Below, in pieces: positions 52,001-61,665 of a stretch of DNA of 64,000 nucleotides. Numbering within the stretch: the stretch's first letter is position 1; every line of letters begins with the position of its first letter. The notes under the pieces were generated by a model. That model was given only the letters and a program-made list of their open reading frames with translations, made no database searches and was not told the DNA's origin. A program made the translations under genes and the position numbers. Source of the stretch: Trochalopteron elliotii (Eukaryota; Chordata; Aves; Passeriformes; Leiothrichidae); contig JANPWX010019792.1 of NCBI GenBank assembly GCA_024734555.1, positions 1,324,653 through 1,388,652 on the forward strand. Reading direction: 5' to 3'.

Positions 52001-55000
52001 CTCTTCTAAATCTTTTGCTCTTTAATCATACCCCTTATTTTAAGCATATATTCAGTTCCTTACATTTTTTGCTACAATTTTGAGTGAGTCTTGACATGCC
52101 TCATTGTTTTTTTCAAAAAATAGCCTTTTCCCTACAGGTTGCCTATTCATACCATGTATTCTGAAGCACAGGGACAGCAAAATTTTGTATTTCACTCGAC
52201 TTATAAATAATAGTAAGAAAAAAAATCACTCTCCCATGCTGTACAGTGCAACTGTCCTCTCATTTACAATCATGTCTTCCTACAGAACTCCCAGGGCTAT
52301 CAGTTACTTAAGTACAAGCCAAGTTTACAACCAGACTTTGTCTTATGGTAACAATGAATCCCATTTTCCTGTACATTTTACTAACATAAGCATAAAGGTG
52401 CTGGAACACTATAGCATCTTTATAATGTAATACCTTTAGTTCAGAATGAACAAACATGTTCTCAAGGTCAGTACTTCTCTTTACCCTAAGCCTAACCTAA
52501 AAACAGTCATTTCAGCTGACTGGTATTAGGTCTCTATCCCATTTCTTAATCCTCCTTGCATGCTGTATACACAGAGATCTCATCTTCTGAACATGGCAAT
52601 AGCATAGCTGTGTGCTGTACCTACATTTCAGAAAGTAAGAATCTGATGTTAGTTCCAGGTATTGGAAAGTGGGGCTATTTGACAATCTGAAAATGCCAAT
52701 CTGAAATGAGGTCAGCCCAAAGCAGGAAAGGAATAAATCTGATTCATGAAAAGGAGAGGAACACCCATTTCTCTCGTGGACACTGTCTCAGAAGCAGTGG
52801 TCAAGAATGCTTGATCTGTATAAATGTTTGCCCTTGTAACTGAACAAAGCATTCTGTGACTCCTCAGTCAGTGGTGCAAATTATCCTAATTAGTGGTATT
52901 ACTAATTAGGGATATTACTGAGATAACTCAGCTTCTCTGTATAATTTTGAAGACTGAAATTAGTTTGTTTTGTTTTTTAAACAAATGATATATTTATTCT
53001 CCTTCACTACAATATCTCTGTTTCTCTTCCCCCTTTCCAGACTAACCCATCTAGAGGATGGAACTGGTTACTAATTCCAGTAAAAATAATGGCTTTGCTT
53101 AACCCATGTCAGCATTTGTTCTGCTTCAGTCTGCTGCAATGACAGAGAGCTGTAAAAGCAAAATATGTCCGCCTCCACCTCACTCTGAAAGAAGCCTGGA
53201 ACTGGAGGAAGACAGACAGTGCAGTGTACTAATTCAGTGCATTCCCTTAGCAGCCTGGGTTCTTATACAGTGCCTGAGGAGGTTTTAAAAGTCTCACAAA
53301 GACAGAAACCATAGGAAGGCAGGAAACACATATTAGGGAAATACACAACCCAATAACAGTGACGCCAGATTTAAAAAAAACCCTTTGCTTCGAAGACCCC
53401 ATGGTCTGGGTACTAACTAAATGAGTACAAAGTATCAATAAAACAGCTTTATGCAGCAATTTAATAATATAACAAGACATTTATGATCCCTGAACTCCTA
53501 ACAGAGGTGGTATCATTTATTGCCTCTCAGCTCACTACACAAGCATTCCACAGTCACTTCTACCAGTTTATGATTGGGATTTATTTTCTTACCCGGGCTA
53601 CTGTCAAAGAGCTGACAGGCAGTTTTCTCTCATAGGTTCTGTCCATTAAGTGGGCCAAGTCAGCTGGAGAAAGCAGAAAAAACATGTTTTTAATCAACTG
53701 GCACAACAGGAATATCTGCAGAGCCATCATATAACCTAGAGTAGAACCTATGTCCATGAAATCAAATTCTAGGTTCTTAACATCCCATTTTAAAATTGTA
53801 TGAAAAAAGTACTTTCAATTATTGTTGAACACTTTAACAGGAAACAATACATCAGAAAGTTCTCAACATGATGATCCTAACTTATTAGAAAAAAAGGGTA
53901 AAAAAACCCCTACTCTATAAAAAGTGCTGGAAGAAATTAATATAACCAATATAAGTCATCTAAAACAAAAATTAGCAGATGTCCTTAAAATTCCTGCTTG
54001 CTTTCAAGCCTAGCACATGCTGGACAGTGCTTTAGGCATGGATTTTTATTTTACAGCAAAATAACGAGACACAGAAACATGTGGTACCATACTGATAAAC
54101 CTTACAGTCACAAACAGCAATCCAAAGAAATCCTGTTAATCAAATGGGGCACTGTGACAATAACTAAGTAGCTTTACAACATTCTGCTTCAGCAAGTGTA
54201 TAACAATATTAATCTGACCATGCAGGAACTTAAACTTCTGACTGTTGAACAGGTAGCCAGCCATTGTATTTAATTAATTAATTGGAAGTTAAATTAATTT
54301 GATTTGGAGTTTTAGCTTTCTACTGTTGCTGGAAAATAAAGATTACTCAGATAGACTGAGCTGCTCAACATATGCTTCATGTCATCTGTTTGACCATGAA
54401 CAGACAATAACAAATCTATAAGATTTAGAGACTTCAATCATAATCTTTGTTGCTATTCTCCTCCATCCTGAGGACCAGAAATCTAACACATTCCCTCTGC
54501 AACATTTGGAACTTGCTTCCTCCTTTGCAACTGACAGTGAGTCACTCTTCTGACACTTCTCAGTAAGGCCTGCTGGCCATACCTGGCAAGCTGCTGGGTT
54601 GGCTCATTTTACAATTAATTTTCCAAAAAGGTCAACCTGCCTCCACAGCAGCCAGTGAAATGTGAGATAAGCAGAAATTGCAGCACTACATCAGAACAGA
54701 CCAACCCTCCTACTCTTGCAAGGCTGTCAAGGGCAGGAAACAGCACTGCATCAGTAACATGCTCTGTCTCTGAGGGATGCTATCCACAAAACAAGTGATA
54801 TCACTATTTATTACTTTAAAAACACCCGCACCACAGTGAACACAGGAGGGTAGAGTTTTAACAAAACAAGTGACATTCACTGCTACTCTGACTTATAGGT
54901 AGTCTGTCAAATTACAGCACATGGATGAAGTTTTCAGTAAAATGATAGAGCCCTGACTTGGAACAAAACAGTTGACTCCTAGTCTTTACAATGCTGCTGT

Positions 55001-58000
55001 CTGTCACATAGCAGTATTCCTTGTTAACATAACAACATTTCTCCTGAGGAGTTCTTCAATACACAAAATGAGCATTTATCCTCTGGCTGAGGGAGGGCTA
55101 ACTTTTCATGACCATGAAAGCAAAGGGAAATTTGTGGCAAAGTTAGTAAGGCCAATACCAGCTCCTACAAAAAACAGTGCAAGATGCTGAGGTGATGTGG
55201 GCTATCAAGGCCATGCTATTCAAGATAACCACTAAAAAAACAGATGCAATTTTTTAATGGTAAAGAAATTTATATGGGAATCCTCACAAGAAATGGCTAA
55301 AAGTGCCTGTGGCTCTGTATTACCCATCTCTCCAGAAGTCACAAAGGTCCTGATGGAGCACATGGGTAAGGCAAAGGGAGCATTCCCAGCAGTGCCAGAA
55401 GTTAGAGAGGAGGGATGCTGTGACCAACTCAGCTTATCCAGATCAAAGCACCAGGTAGGTCCTTGCCTAAATGAAGTCAACTGGCATCCACTATTCTTTA
55501 TCTCCATTTTGAGACAGCTGGAAAAAAGCTTTTGCTTCAAAACCTGGTATCTTTGATGATACAGCAAATGTGGACCTGGAACTCAGAGCTCATTTATTGA
55601 TTCCAGAATCAGTTTTGTTATGCATCACCCTCCTGAAAGCAGATGATCCCTACAACCACTCTGGGCTTGGCATTTCTTTTGTCTAGGTACTCATGAAGAT
55701 GAAGAGCCCACTCCACAAAACTGACTGCTTAAGTAGAATATAAACCAAATGAAGACAATGCCATGAATACAAGATCACAAGACTGTTAGTCATTATACAA
55801 CAGCATCCTCTGAGAGATGTCACACATAGAATTTTAATGACTGACATTTATTGCTCTCTACAAACTCTCCATTAGATCTACAGTACGGAAAGCACTTATC
55901 TATGAACTCCATATAACATTAAACATTTATCTATCATCTCCAGCGTAAGACAACACAAAGAGGGCTGATTAAATCTAAAAGAATAGCAGAAAAATTAAGA
56001 TAATGGGAAATTTAGCCTTGTTTTCAGACAAGCTGCAGAAGTTATTTTGCAGGAATTAACTGCAATGAGTAATTATTTCCTAGTTTGTTTTCTGTGAAGA
56101 ACACCTAAATCCAGACTTCCTTTTATCAAATCCATAATTTGAAATAATTTTTGTAAATCAAGTTGGCTCCGTAAGCTGCTATTCAATAATCAAGATTAAA
56201 GTTTCTTCTTAGTTAAAGCATCCTGACAGCAGTACTAGAATGCAGGCATGTGAATGCCCAAGTCTCCCAGCATTGTTGGTGGGAAAACCTGAGTGCTTAC
56301 ATTGGTGTATAAACCAGACCAGTATTTTAATGGCCAAATCAAAATTCTGTGTACATTTTAACAGATTTTAAAAACATATTGCAAATGCTATTATCATCAA
56401 AAACACCACTGGTCTATACAATCTCTCATATATGCAGTCTAAAAATTCATTTCTACAAGATTAACACCATAAATTTAATTTTTCTAAAAATGTATTACTG
56501 CATATTCAAGAATTCACAAAATTAATTAAACAAACTGTAAATATAAGCTTAGGTCATTTAATTTCAGGCCACGACTTCACAGAGGGCTCTGTAACAGTGG
56601 TATATGAGATATCAGATTCACTTTTATTTTCATTTGTCCATAGAAACTCAACGTCTTGTTGGTTGCAACAGGGCACATTTGGCCACCATATAAGGTCATT
56701 TTCATTCTACTTACACCCTTGTATTCTTAGAAGTGGTTCATTCAAGACAGAGCTCTGATTCAGTGGTGGAAAATGATGATACAACTGAGATTCAAAGTTT
56801 ACCTGTCCTGGGAGTGATGGGCAGAGCTGATACCTTAATTCACAGGCTAACTGGTGCTATAAAGAAAGCCTTATTGCTTTATTTTAAAGACCCAACTAAA
56901 ATATAAAGGTCGAGGCAGGTATTTTGCCTTACAAATTTATCTGTTCCAGATTTATCTCTATTTTCACATAACTGGAAAGAACAACAGCTTTGTGCTGAAC
57001 AAGGCTTTGAATGGAAATTATTCATGTCTGTAAGGGCAGCACTGCCACCTGGTGTTGCAGATGGGCCAATTTAGGTACTGTGAATCTTTATAACAAAAAG
57101 AAGAAATTTCCTCTCTCACCTGGATTCTGCCATCCCCCAGGATTCTGGTTTCCTTGGTACTTCATTTTTAATAAGTGGAATCGAAATTACTTCTAGGCAG
57201 GTATCTTCCTACCAACAAGCAATTTGCAAATTCCAAACCAACACATTTTCAGTTCCTGTCTTCTTGAACAAAAGCATTTCAGTACACAAAACACAGTCTT
57301 GCTATTTCCCATACATTTTTTCAGAAGTGATGTTTGTTAAACTCATTCATACCTGGATTCTAAACAGAGGTTACAGAGAAGACAATAAAGCATATCTTAC
57401 ATGGACACAGCAAATGAGTTTGTGTCTGAGACAGTACATCATTGCAACAGAGAAATGGGACTGACTTTAAATAAAAAAATACTTCTTTTTCCTTTAAAAG
57501 TATCCTCACAGCACAGTTCTGTGTAACAACAGTTCTGAAACAACATCTGAAACACACAAATAAAAGAGCATTTCCTCAACACAAGGAACTCACTCTGGCT
57601 ATAATCACCAGTTAGTACAGACAAGACTGTATGTGCAACCACACAATTGACAGCTACAGAGCAGACGTCTGCAGGGCTGTCTCCTCTCTGAAAATGCTAA
57701 TACAGCTGACACCGTGTTAACTTGTTTTCTCTTTTCTGTGAACACAAAATGAAAATGCAAAGCAGCTCTTTGAAAATCATGGAATAGACATCTGCTTTGG
57801 CTCAAGACCATCAGCAGAAGAGCAGCAAGAACTGTGCCTGCCAAGCAGTCACAGAAGGTCTTGCCAGGCCTGGAGAAAGCCAAACACGGACTGCACCAGC
57901 ACAATGTTTTCTTCTGTGGATTTCTACTGGCTGTGACGTTTGTCAAAATAAGAACCCATTTTCACCTGAAGGTGACTAGTTCAAATGCATCCCAGGGCAC

Positions 58001-61000
58001 AAATCTGTGGCTCCAGCCCAAAACACACTGCATGAGCAGTCCTATTGACAGCCAAGTGTAACAAGGTCTTAACAGTCTCTGCAGGATCCAAGCTACAGAC
58101 ACGAGGACCCACTGGCTGACTCTCATCAGTACATGCTGACAATTCCCACCTAAACGCTCACAGGCAAATAAAAGAAAAAAATTAGTGCATTAAAAACACC
58201 AGTCTGGTCATTTTGTCTGTCCTGCCTGACAAAAGCCCCTAAATTTCACCTGATGATTCTTCTTTCAGCCTCATAATCTGTGTTGCAAGCAACAACCACA
58301 GTTCAGGGGCCCAGTAATGAAAACAGACTATGCATAAGGAGCCTCATAAAACACCTGTGGTACAAAACTAAAAAAAAAAAAAACTAAAAAAAAAAAAAAC
58401 CTAAAAAAAAAAAAAAATCTCTTTAGCATGGAGAAATGCTTTGCAAGACATGTATTTAAAAGAGTCACCAAAAACTCATTTGAGTCATGAAATGTCTTTT
58501 CAGATATAATCTAGACAAATAATTTGGGTATAAAATTTGCACAGGAGATTAACACATAGCACAGGTTAACATATAACTTCTTGAAAATAAAGGCACAGAT
58601 ACAGTTTAACGTATAACCTCTTGAAAATAAAAAAATCTATAATGCAGTAAGAAACTGACAAAAATTTCCTCTTCAAAAAATGTCTTTACATATGATTGTC
58701 CTGTAATACTTACAGGTTTTTTTCACACTGCAGTACTGTTTAAACAAGGTCAATGAAGACATCAGTCACAGACAGTCATAAATGCAGAATTTTGTGAAAG
58801 AAAAAATCAGCTCATAGAAACTGAACATTAAGTAAACAGGCAAATTCTAACTTGTTTCTGCACTATGGCTTTGAATACATATGACAAATTTTTAACATAG
58901 ACAAATTTTTCTTGACACAGAATCTCAGACGCATGTTGTTTCACACCCTTTTTTATTTTGAAGGATTTACAGATGGAAAGGTAACCAAAAATGAGCTCAG
59001 GTTACAATTAATTAAACAAAGTGGAGACAAAAAACAAACTTTTCTCACCCAGGTTATGCTCCTCTTTTTTTCTCTTTTCCCATTTTGAGCTATCCACATA
59101 GGCTGAAGAAAGAAGAGATCTCCGACCTAATGAAGAGAGAAATCACTATGTAAGCTGGGTTGCTTACACAACTCTAAACAAACATTATATTAGGTACCAC
59201 CTTCTTCTGTCATATTTACCAAGTGGGATGCATTAAACTGTCTTTATGTCAGCAGCTACTAATGTGAAAATTCAGATTCTTTATATGTGGATCAGCTATT
59301 ACACTGTAATATTTAAAATTGAAAAGCTTTCCCCAAAAGTTTTTTTTTCAGCATGAAACAAGTATTTCCAAACCTAAACTCCGTATTTAAGAAAACAGCA
59401 AATTTGTAAAGGCAGAAAAAAACCCTCAACAATAAAAGCAACTTCTTTGTGCACACAAACCTTTTTCATCAAATGTTAGCAATTAGCTAAATGTAGGTTA
59501 AAAACCACAACCAAAAAATCCCAGCTACACACAAACAAGCTCTTTGTTGAAGAAGAATGGTTGAACAGTTATTATTTCCCCCTATAAAGGCATGTCTCAC
59601 TGAAAAGACTTTCATTTTTATAATCTCCGTTCTTCCATCTCCTATGAACTGCAGACTGACTGAAATATTTTTGAAAGCTTTTTCCAAACATTCCTTGTAC
59701 CACCAAAACTGCTCAGGATGCTGTGCTAGCTTTTGAAACAAAACAGAAAATGCTTCAGCTGGAAGAATTTGTGTATCACTCATAGAAGATGAGGTCTTGA
59801 AAATGCATAAGGAACACCTGGATAAAATTTCTTGGAAGGAAGATACAGAAATACATACAGAAGGTTGCAGGAAGAAATGTTATGAAATAAGAATATTTTA
59901 AAAATAGGCACTACAATGCTACACAGAAGTCTTAACAACTACTTCAAAGCCTTTATCTAAATATCCACCTGCTAGCACTACAAGTTTCATTGTGGTTGTG
60001 AAACATTTTTTCCTTCTTAGGATCCTTCTGACACGCAATTAATACCCACACGCTCAGCACTTAACGCCTCAGGAAACTACCGTCAAAAAGATTCAGGACA
60101 CAGAATTCCGCAGTCAGACTTCAAAGATATGTACAACACTTTACCAAATAATCAGAAAATAAATAATTTTTTCGAAAGGTATTTATTTCTGGTGGTTAGT
60201 GGCGTTTCCTTTAGCAGTCTTTTTCGTTATGTTGATGAAAGAGGCACGCTAAAGATTGGGGGGCGGGGGGGTTTCGGGTCTTTTACTGCCCAGCTTTTTC
60301 CCTTCAGCATAAACAGAAAGTCATTCATTCATTCATTCATTCACAGCTAAGGAGGCCGCTAGCAAGCACGGGGCCTTCTTTTCCGGGGCTATTTTCGGCA
60401 GCACACACAGGCCCAGGTGTGCGAGCGCTGCGCTGAGAGGAGCGCAGCCCGGGCCGGGCCCAGAGCCAGGGCGGCACGGCCGGGCCCCGCGTCCGCAGCT
60501 CCGGGACACGGCACAGGAAAACGCGTGCCCGGCCAGGGCGGAAGGAGCAGCAGCCACCACACTGTACCCAGCGTTACTGGGCTCAGTTTTTCCCGAAGGT
60601 CACATCTTTGGCGCTTCCAAAACAATCAGCCTCGCTGTTGCCTCCGCCACCGCCGGTACCAGTTCTGCTGAACACGCGCTGCTGGCGCGGGTTTGGCGGC
60701 CTCCGGCACAATTCCGCGTGCCTTTCCCTAACCCAGAAAGGCAGGTCCTCCTCCCATGTCGAGCTATGAAATCGGCACGGGGGATTACCTATTAAAAAAA
60801 CCCAAATTGCGAACAGTCTCCTGCACTACATACTAGCCACTGAACGTCTTCTGAGCTATCTGAGCTACATATCTGAGCTATAATTCCACACATGCAGAGG
60901 GAGAGGGAAAGGTGAGCGAAGTCCCTATGCAGCACCCCGTCCCTGGCTCATGCTCCCCCGACGACCAGCGCCGCGCCCCCCGCCCCGCCAGCAGCGCACC

Positions 61001-61055
61001 GACCTGGGGCCGCGCCGAGGGCGCTCCCGCTGCACAGCACGGCACGCCGGAGCAT
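18818..61055 (-). CDS. MRPS27: MRPS27, mitochondrial ribosomal protein mS27 (gene span, 11 coding exons)
   Basis: Eleven minus-strand exons of 52, 78, 71, 59, 115, 79, 116, 103, 143, 156 and 240 bases join without frame breaks into 1212 bases: 403 residues plus TAG. All introns are GT-AG. The product aligns along its length with human MRPS27 (414 residues as I recall). Segments include [44 protein letters not shown] and [16 protein letters not shown]. The protein is a PPR-like helical-repeat subunit of the small mitoribosomal subunit. The N terminus is Arg/Ala-rich with no acidic residue before the first Asp, as expected for a mitochondrial presequence. The C terminus is a charged coiled coil. 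The start ATG lies six bases from the assembly gap, so an upstream in-frame ATG cannot be excluded. Confidence 0.96.
19160..19219. repeat. compound trinucleotide repeat (ATT/ACT)n-(GCT)5
   Basis: About 60 bases of trinucleotides in one register: ATT and ACT units, ending in five GCT units. It lies about 100 bases into MRPS27 intron 10 from the last exon. Confidence 0.95.
22292..22319. repeat. short interrupted (TG)n repeat
   Basis: Two runs of GT/TG dinucleotides are separated by TTTA within MRPS27 intron 10. Confidence 0.8.
23133..23288 (-). CDS. MRPS27: MRPS27 coding exon 10
   Basis: Exactly 52 codons, phase 0 on both sides. It begins [17 protein letters not shown], passes through a Glu/Lys/Ser-rich low-complexity linker ([14 protein letters not shown]) and ends VPEYYSRFK. 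The linker is the least conserved part of the protein in my comparison with human. Confidence 0.95.
23289..24734 (-). other. MRPS27: MRPS27 intron 9
   Basis: A 1.4-kb intron with nothing else recognised. The minus-strand open stretch 24262-23846 has no family resemblance. Confidence 0.85.
24735..24877 (-). CDS. MRPS27: MRPS27 coding exon 9
   Basis: The acceptor is ATCACAG and the donor GTAAGT. It encodes [20 protein letters not shown] and continues with [19 protein letters not shown] to SKEA. It is helical-repeat sequence close to the human segment. Phase 1 in, 0 out. Confidence 0.96.
24878..27050 (-). other. MRPS27: MRPS27 intron 8
   Basis: A 2.2-kb intron. A plus-strand open frame at 26698-27108 runs antisense over exon 8; part looks protein-like ([18 protein letters not shown]) but belongs to no family I recognise. 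Confidence 0.85.
27051..27153 (-). CDS. MRPS27: MRPS27 coding exon 8
   Basis: The acceptor is TTTACAG and the donor GTAAGT. It encodes [18 protein letters not shown], then [16 protein letters not shown], near-identical to mammalian MRPS27. Phase 0 in, 1 out. Confidence 0.96.
27154..28630 (-). other. MRPS27: MRPS27 intron 7
   Basis: A 1.5-kb AT-rich intron. It has only short homopolymer and CTTT runs (about 28448-28471); no gene seen. Confidence 0.85.
28631..28746 (-). CDS. MRPS27: MRPS27 coding exon 7
   Basis: The acceptor is CTCCACAG and the donor GTGAGC. It encodes [20 protein letters not shown], then [18 protein letters not shown], after a split Asp codon. It corresponds to the human segment ending in FHCLAKKTDF. 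Phase 1 in, 0 out. Confidence 0.96.
28747..30011 (-). other. MRPS27: MRPS27 intron 6
   Basis: A 1.3-kb AT-rich intron with nothing recognised. Confidence 0.85.
30012..30090 (-). CDS. MRPS27: MRPS27 coding exon 6
   Basis: The acceptor is TTCTTCAG and the donor GTAAGA. It encodes [19 protein letters not shown], then IKQKKYG. The FPDN-F-FN-LMD pattern is the PPR-like repeat signature of mS27. Phase 0 in, 1 out. Confidence 0.96.
30091..30597 (-). other. MRPS27: MRPS27 intron 5
   Basis: A 507-base intron with nothing recognised. Confidence 0.85.
30598..30712 (-). CDS. MRPS27: MRPS27 coding exon 5
   Basis: The acceptor is CATCTTTAG and the donor GTAAGT. It encodes [19 protein letters not shown], then [19 protein letters not shown], after completing a split Lys codon. 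It matches human MRPS27 almost residue for residue. Phase 2 in, 0 out. Confidence 0.97.
31458..31545 (-). mobile_element. possible highly diverged CR1 fragment
   Basis: The order GGCAACCCACTCCAGTGC, then TGTAAAATTAAAAC, resembles the complement of the CR1 3' region (GGCAACCTGTTCCAGTG, then GTAAAGAATTTC). The match is weak and short. Confidence 0.35.
37704..37733. repeat. short AAT/AAC trinucleotide repeat
   Basis: About nine AAT/AAC units in MRPS27 intron 4. Confidence 0.8.
40414..40553 (+). mobile_element. CR1 LINE, 3' end fragment
   Basis: The sequence runs CCTGCCAGAGTCCAGTAAGC, then TGGACAATGCTCTCAGGCAC, then GGTCCCTTCAAACTCAGC and ends CATTCTATGACA. This is the 3' UTR and octamer end of a CR1 subfamily, in plus orientation (antisense to MRPS27). 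Only about 140 bases survive, as expected for extreme 5' truncation. Confidence 0.85.
42382..42528. repeat. low-complexity CAA/CAAC tract facing a GTTT/GGTT tract
   Basis: A run rich in ACCAACCAA and AAGCAAGC units (about 42382-42450) is followed about 30 bases later by GGTTGGTTTGTTTGTTTG-type sequence. The two halves are partly complementary and could pair. Confidence 0.7.
51656..51714 (-). CDS. MRPS27: MRPS27 coding exon 4
   Basis: The acceptor is TTTAATCAG and the donor GTAAGC. It encodes [19 protein letters not shown] plus two bases of Lys, equivalent to human [20 protein letters not shown]. Phase 0 in, 2 out. Confidence 0.96.
51715..53592 (-). other. MRPS27: MRPS27 intron 3
   Basis: A 1.9-kb AT-rich intron; nothing recognised. 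Confidence 0.85.
53593..53663 (-). CDS. MRPS27: MRPS27 coding exon 3
   Basis: The acceptor is TTTCTCCAG and the donor GTAAGA. With the carried base it encodes [19 protein letters not shown], then LTVAR, matching human [20 protein letters not shown]. Phase 1 in, 0 out. Confidence 0.96.
57040..57056 (-). promoter_or_regulatory. CTCF-like motif, minus orientation
   Basis: The minus strand reads AACACCAGGTGGCAGTG, matching the CTCF consensus CCACCAGGTGGCAG at all but the first one or two positions. This is a motif match only. Confidence 0.45.
58366..58417. repeat. three A14-15 tracts separated by CT/CCT
   Basis: A14 (58370-58383), CT, A14 (58386-58399), CCT, A15 (58403-58417): a near-regular 16-17-base period in MRPS27 intron 2. 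It may be a small tandem duplication of a poly(A) tail. Confidence 0.9.
58561..58640. repeat. 40-base tandem duplication
   Basis: Copy 1 (58561-58600) begins ACAGGTTAACATATAACTTC and copy 2 (58601-58640) begins ACAGTTTAACGTATAACCTC. Both continue TTGAAAATAAA, and they diverge at the 3' end. Confidence 0.85.
59049..59126 (-). CDS. MRPS27: MRPS27 coding exon 2
   Basis: The acceptor is TCTCTTCATTAG and the donor GTGAGA. With the G carried from exon 1 it encodes [20 protein letters not shown], then KEEHNL, equivalent to human [17 protein letters not shown]. It spans the end of the presumed presequence. Phase 1 in, 1 out. Confidence 0.95.
60258..60279 (+). other. G-run tract, possible G-quadruplex
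   Basis: G6, C, G7, then a TTTC spacer and GGG lie on the plus strand, which is the template strand for MRPS27. This is enough guanine runs for a quadruplex with one longer loop. Confidence 0.4.
60321..60343. repeat. (ATTC)n microsatellite, about five units
   Basis: Consecutive TCAT/ATTC units at the edge of the CpG-rich block in MRPS27 intron 1. Confidence 0.9.
61004..61055 (-). CDS. MRPS27: MRPS27 coding exon 1
   Basis: The ATG (61055-61053) opens [17 protein letters not shown] plus one base, ending at a GTCGGT donor. The phase fits exon 2 (…APG/RRS, compare human …SPAG/KRY). It is basic and Ala-rich, as a mitochondrial presequence should be. Human exon 1 encodes about seven more residues, so a further-upstream start inside the gap at 61061 is possible. 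Confidence 0.85.
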
Positions 61056-61060
61056 GGGGG

Positions 61061-61438
61061 NNNNNNNNNNNNNNNNNNNNNNNNNNNNNNNNNNNNNNNN
61101 NNNNNNNNNNNNNNNNNNNNNNNNNNNNNNNNNNNNNNNNNNNNNNNNNNNNNNNNNNNNNNNNNNNNNNNNNNNNNNNNNNNNNNNNNNNNNNNNNNNN
61201 NNNNNNNNNNNNNNNNNNNNNNNNNNNNNNNNNNNNNNNNNNNNNNNNNNNNNNNNNNNNNNNNNNNNNNNNNNNNNNNNNNNNNNNNNNNNNNNNNNNN
61301 NNNNNNNNNNNNNNNNNNNNNNNNNNNNNNNNNNNNNNNNNNNNNNNNNNNNNNNNNNNNNNNNNNNNNNNNNNNNNNNNNNNNNNNNNNNNNNNNNNNN
61401 NNNNNNNNNNNNNNNNNNNNNNNNNNNNNNNNNNNNNN
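61061..61438. other. assembly gap, 378 N
   Basis: A run of Ns in GC-rich DNA directly upstream of the MRPS27 start codon. It hides the likely transcription start and 5' UTR, and possibly the first exon of a divergent gene. Confidence 1.
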
Positions 61439-61537
61439 TGGGGAAACTCTGCCGCGCCAGCTCGGCCAAACGGGGGTGGGCGCCGGGATGACCGGCCGGG
61501 GCGCGGGGCTGCCCGTGGGCTGGGGAGCTACCGGAGT

Positions 61538-61556
61538 ACTACAACTCCCGGCAGGC
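61538..61556 (+). promoter_or_regulatory. ZNF143/THAP11 (SBS) motif
   Basis: ACTACAACTCCCGGCAGGC matches the known ACTACAATTCCCAGCATGC-type promoter element at most positions. Confidence 0.65.
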
Positions 61557-61579
61557 TCGGCCGCTGCTGCCAGCCGTGT

Positions 61580-61598
61580 GCCTGACGGGAACTGTAGT
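61580..61598 (-). promoter_or_regulatory. ZNF143/THAP11 (SBS) motif, opposite orientation
   Basis: The minus strand reads ACTACAGTTCCCGTCAGGC, a second match to the same element, placed symmetrically to the first about base 61568. Confidence 0.6.
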
Positions 61599-61629
61599 TC
61601 GTGTGCGGATGCCCCTCTCGGCGCGGGGT

Positions 61630-61665
61630 GCGCCGCGGTTTGCGCTGCGGTTTGCGCTGCGGTGG
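61630..61665. repeat. three 12-base tandem units (GCGCTGCGGTTT)
   Basis: The units GCGCCGCGGTTT, GCGCTGCGGTTT and GCGCTGCGGTGG lie in tandem within the promoter's CpG-rich DNA. Confidence 0.9.

Larger units (their letters stand above)
53664..59048 (-). other. MRPS27: MRPS27 intron 2
   Basis: A 5.4-kb intron. It contains a CTCF-like motif (57040-57056), three A-tracts (58366-58417) and a 40-base tandem duplication (58561-58640). No nested gene was recognised. Confidence 0.85.
59127..61003 (-). other. MRPS27: MRPS27 intron 1 with promoter-proximal CpG-rich DNA
   Basis: A 1.9-kb intron. The half nearest exon 1 (about 60360-61003) is strongly GC- and CpG-rich and is part of the gene's CpG island. 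Further in are a G-run tract (60258-60271) and an ATTC microsatellite. Confidence 0.85.
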
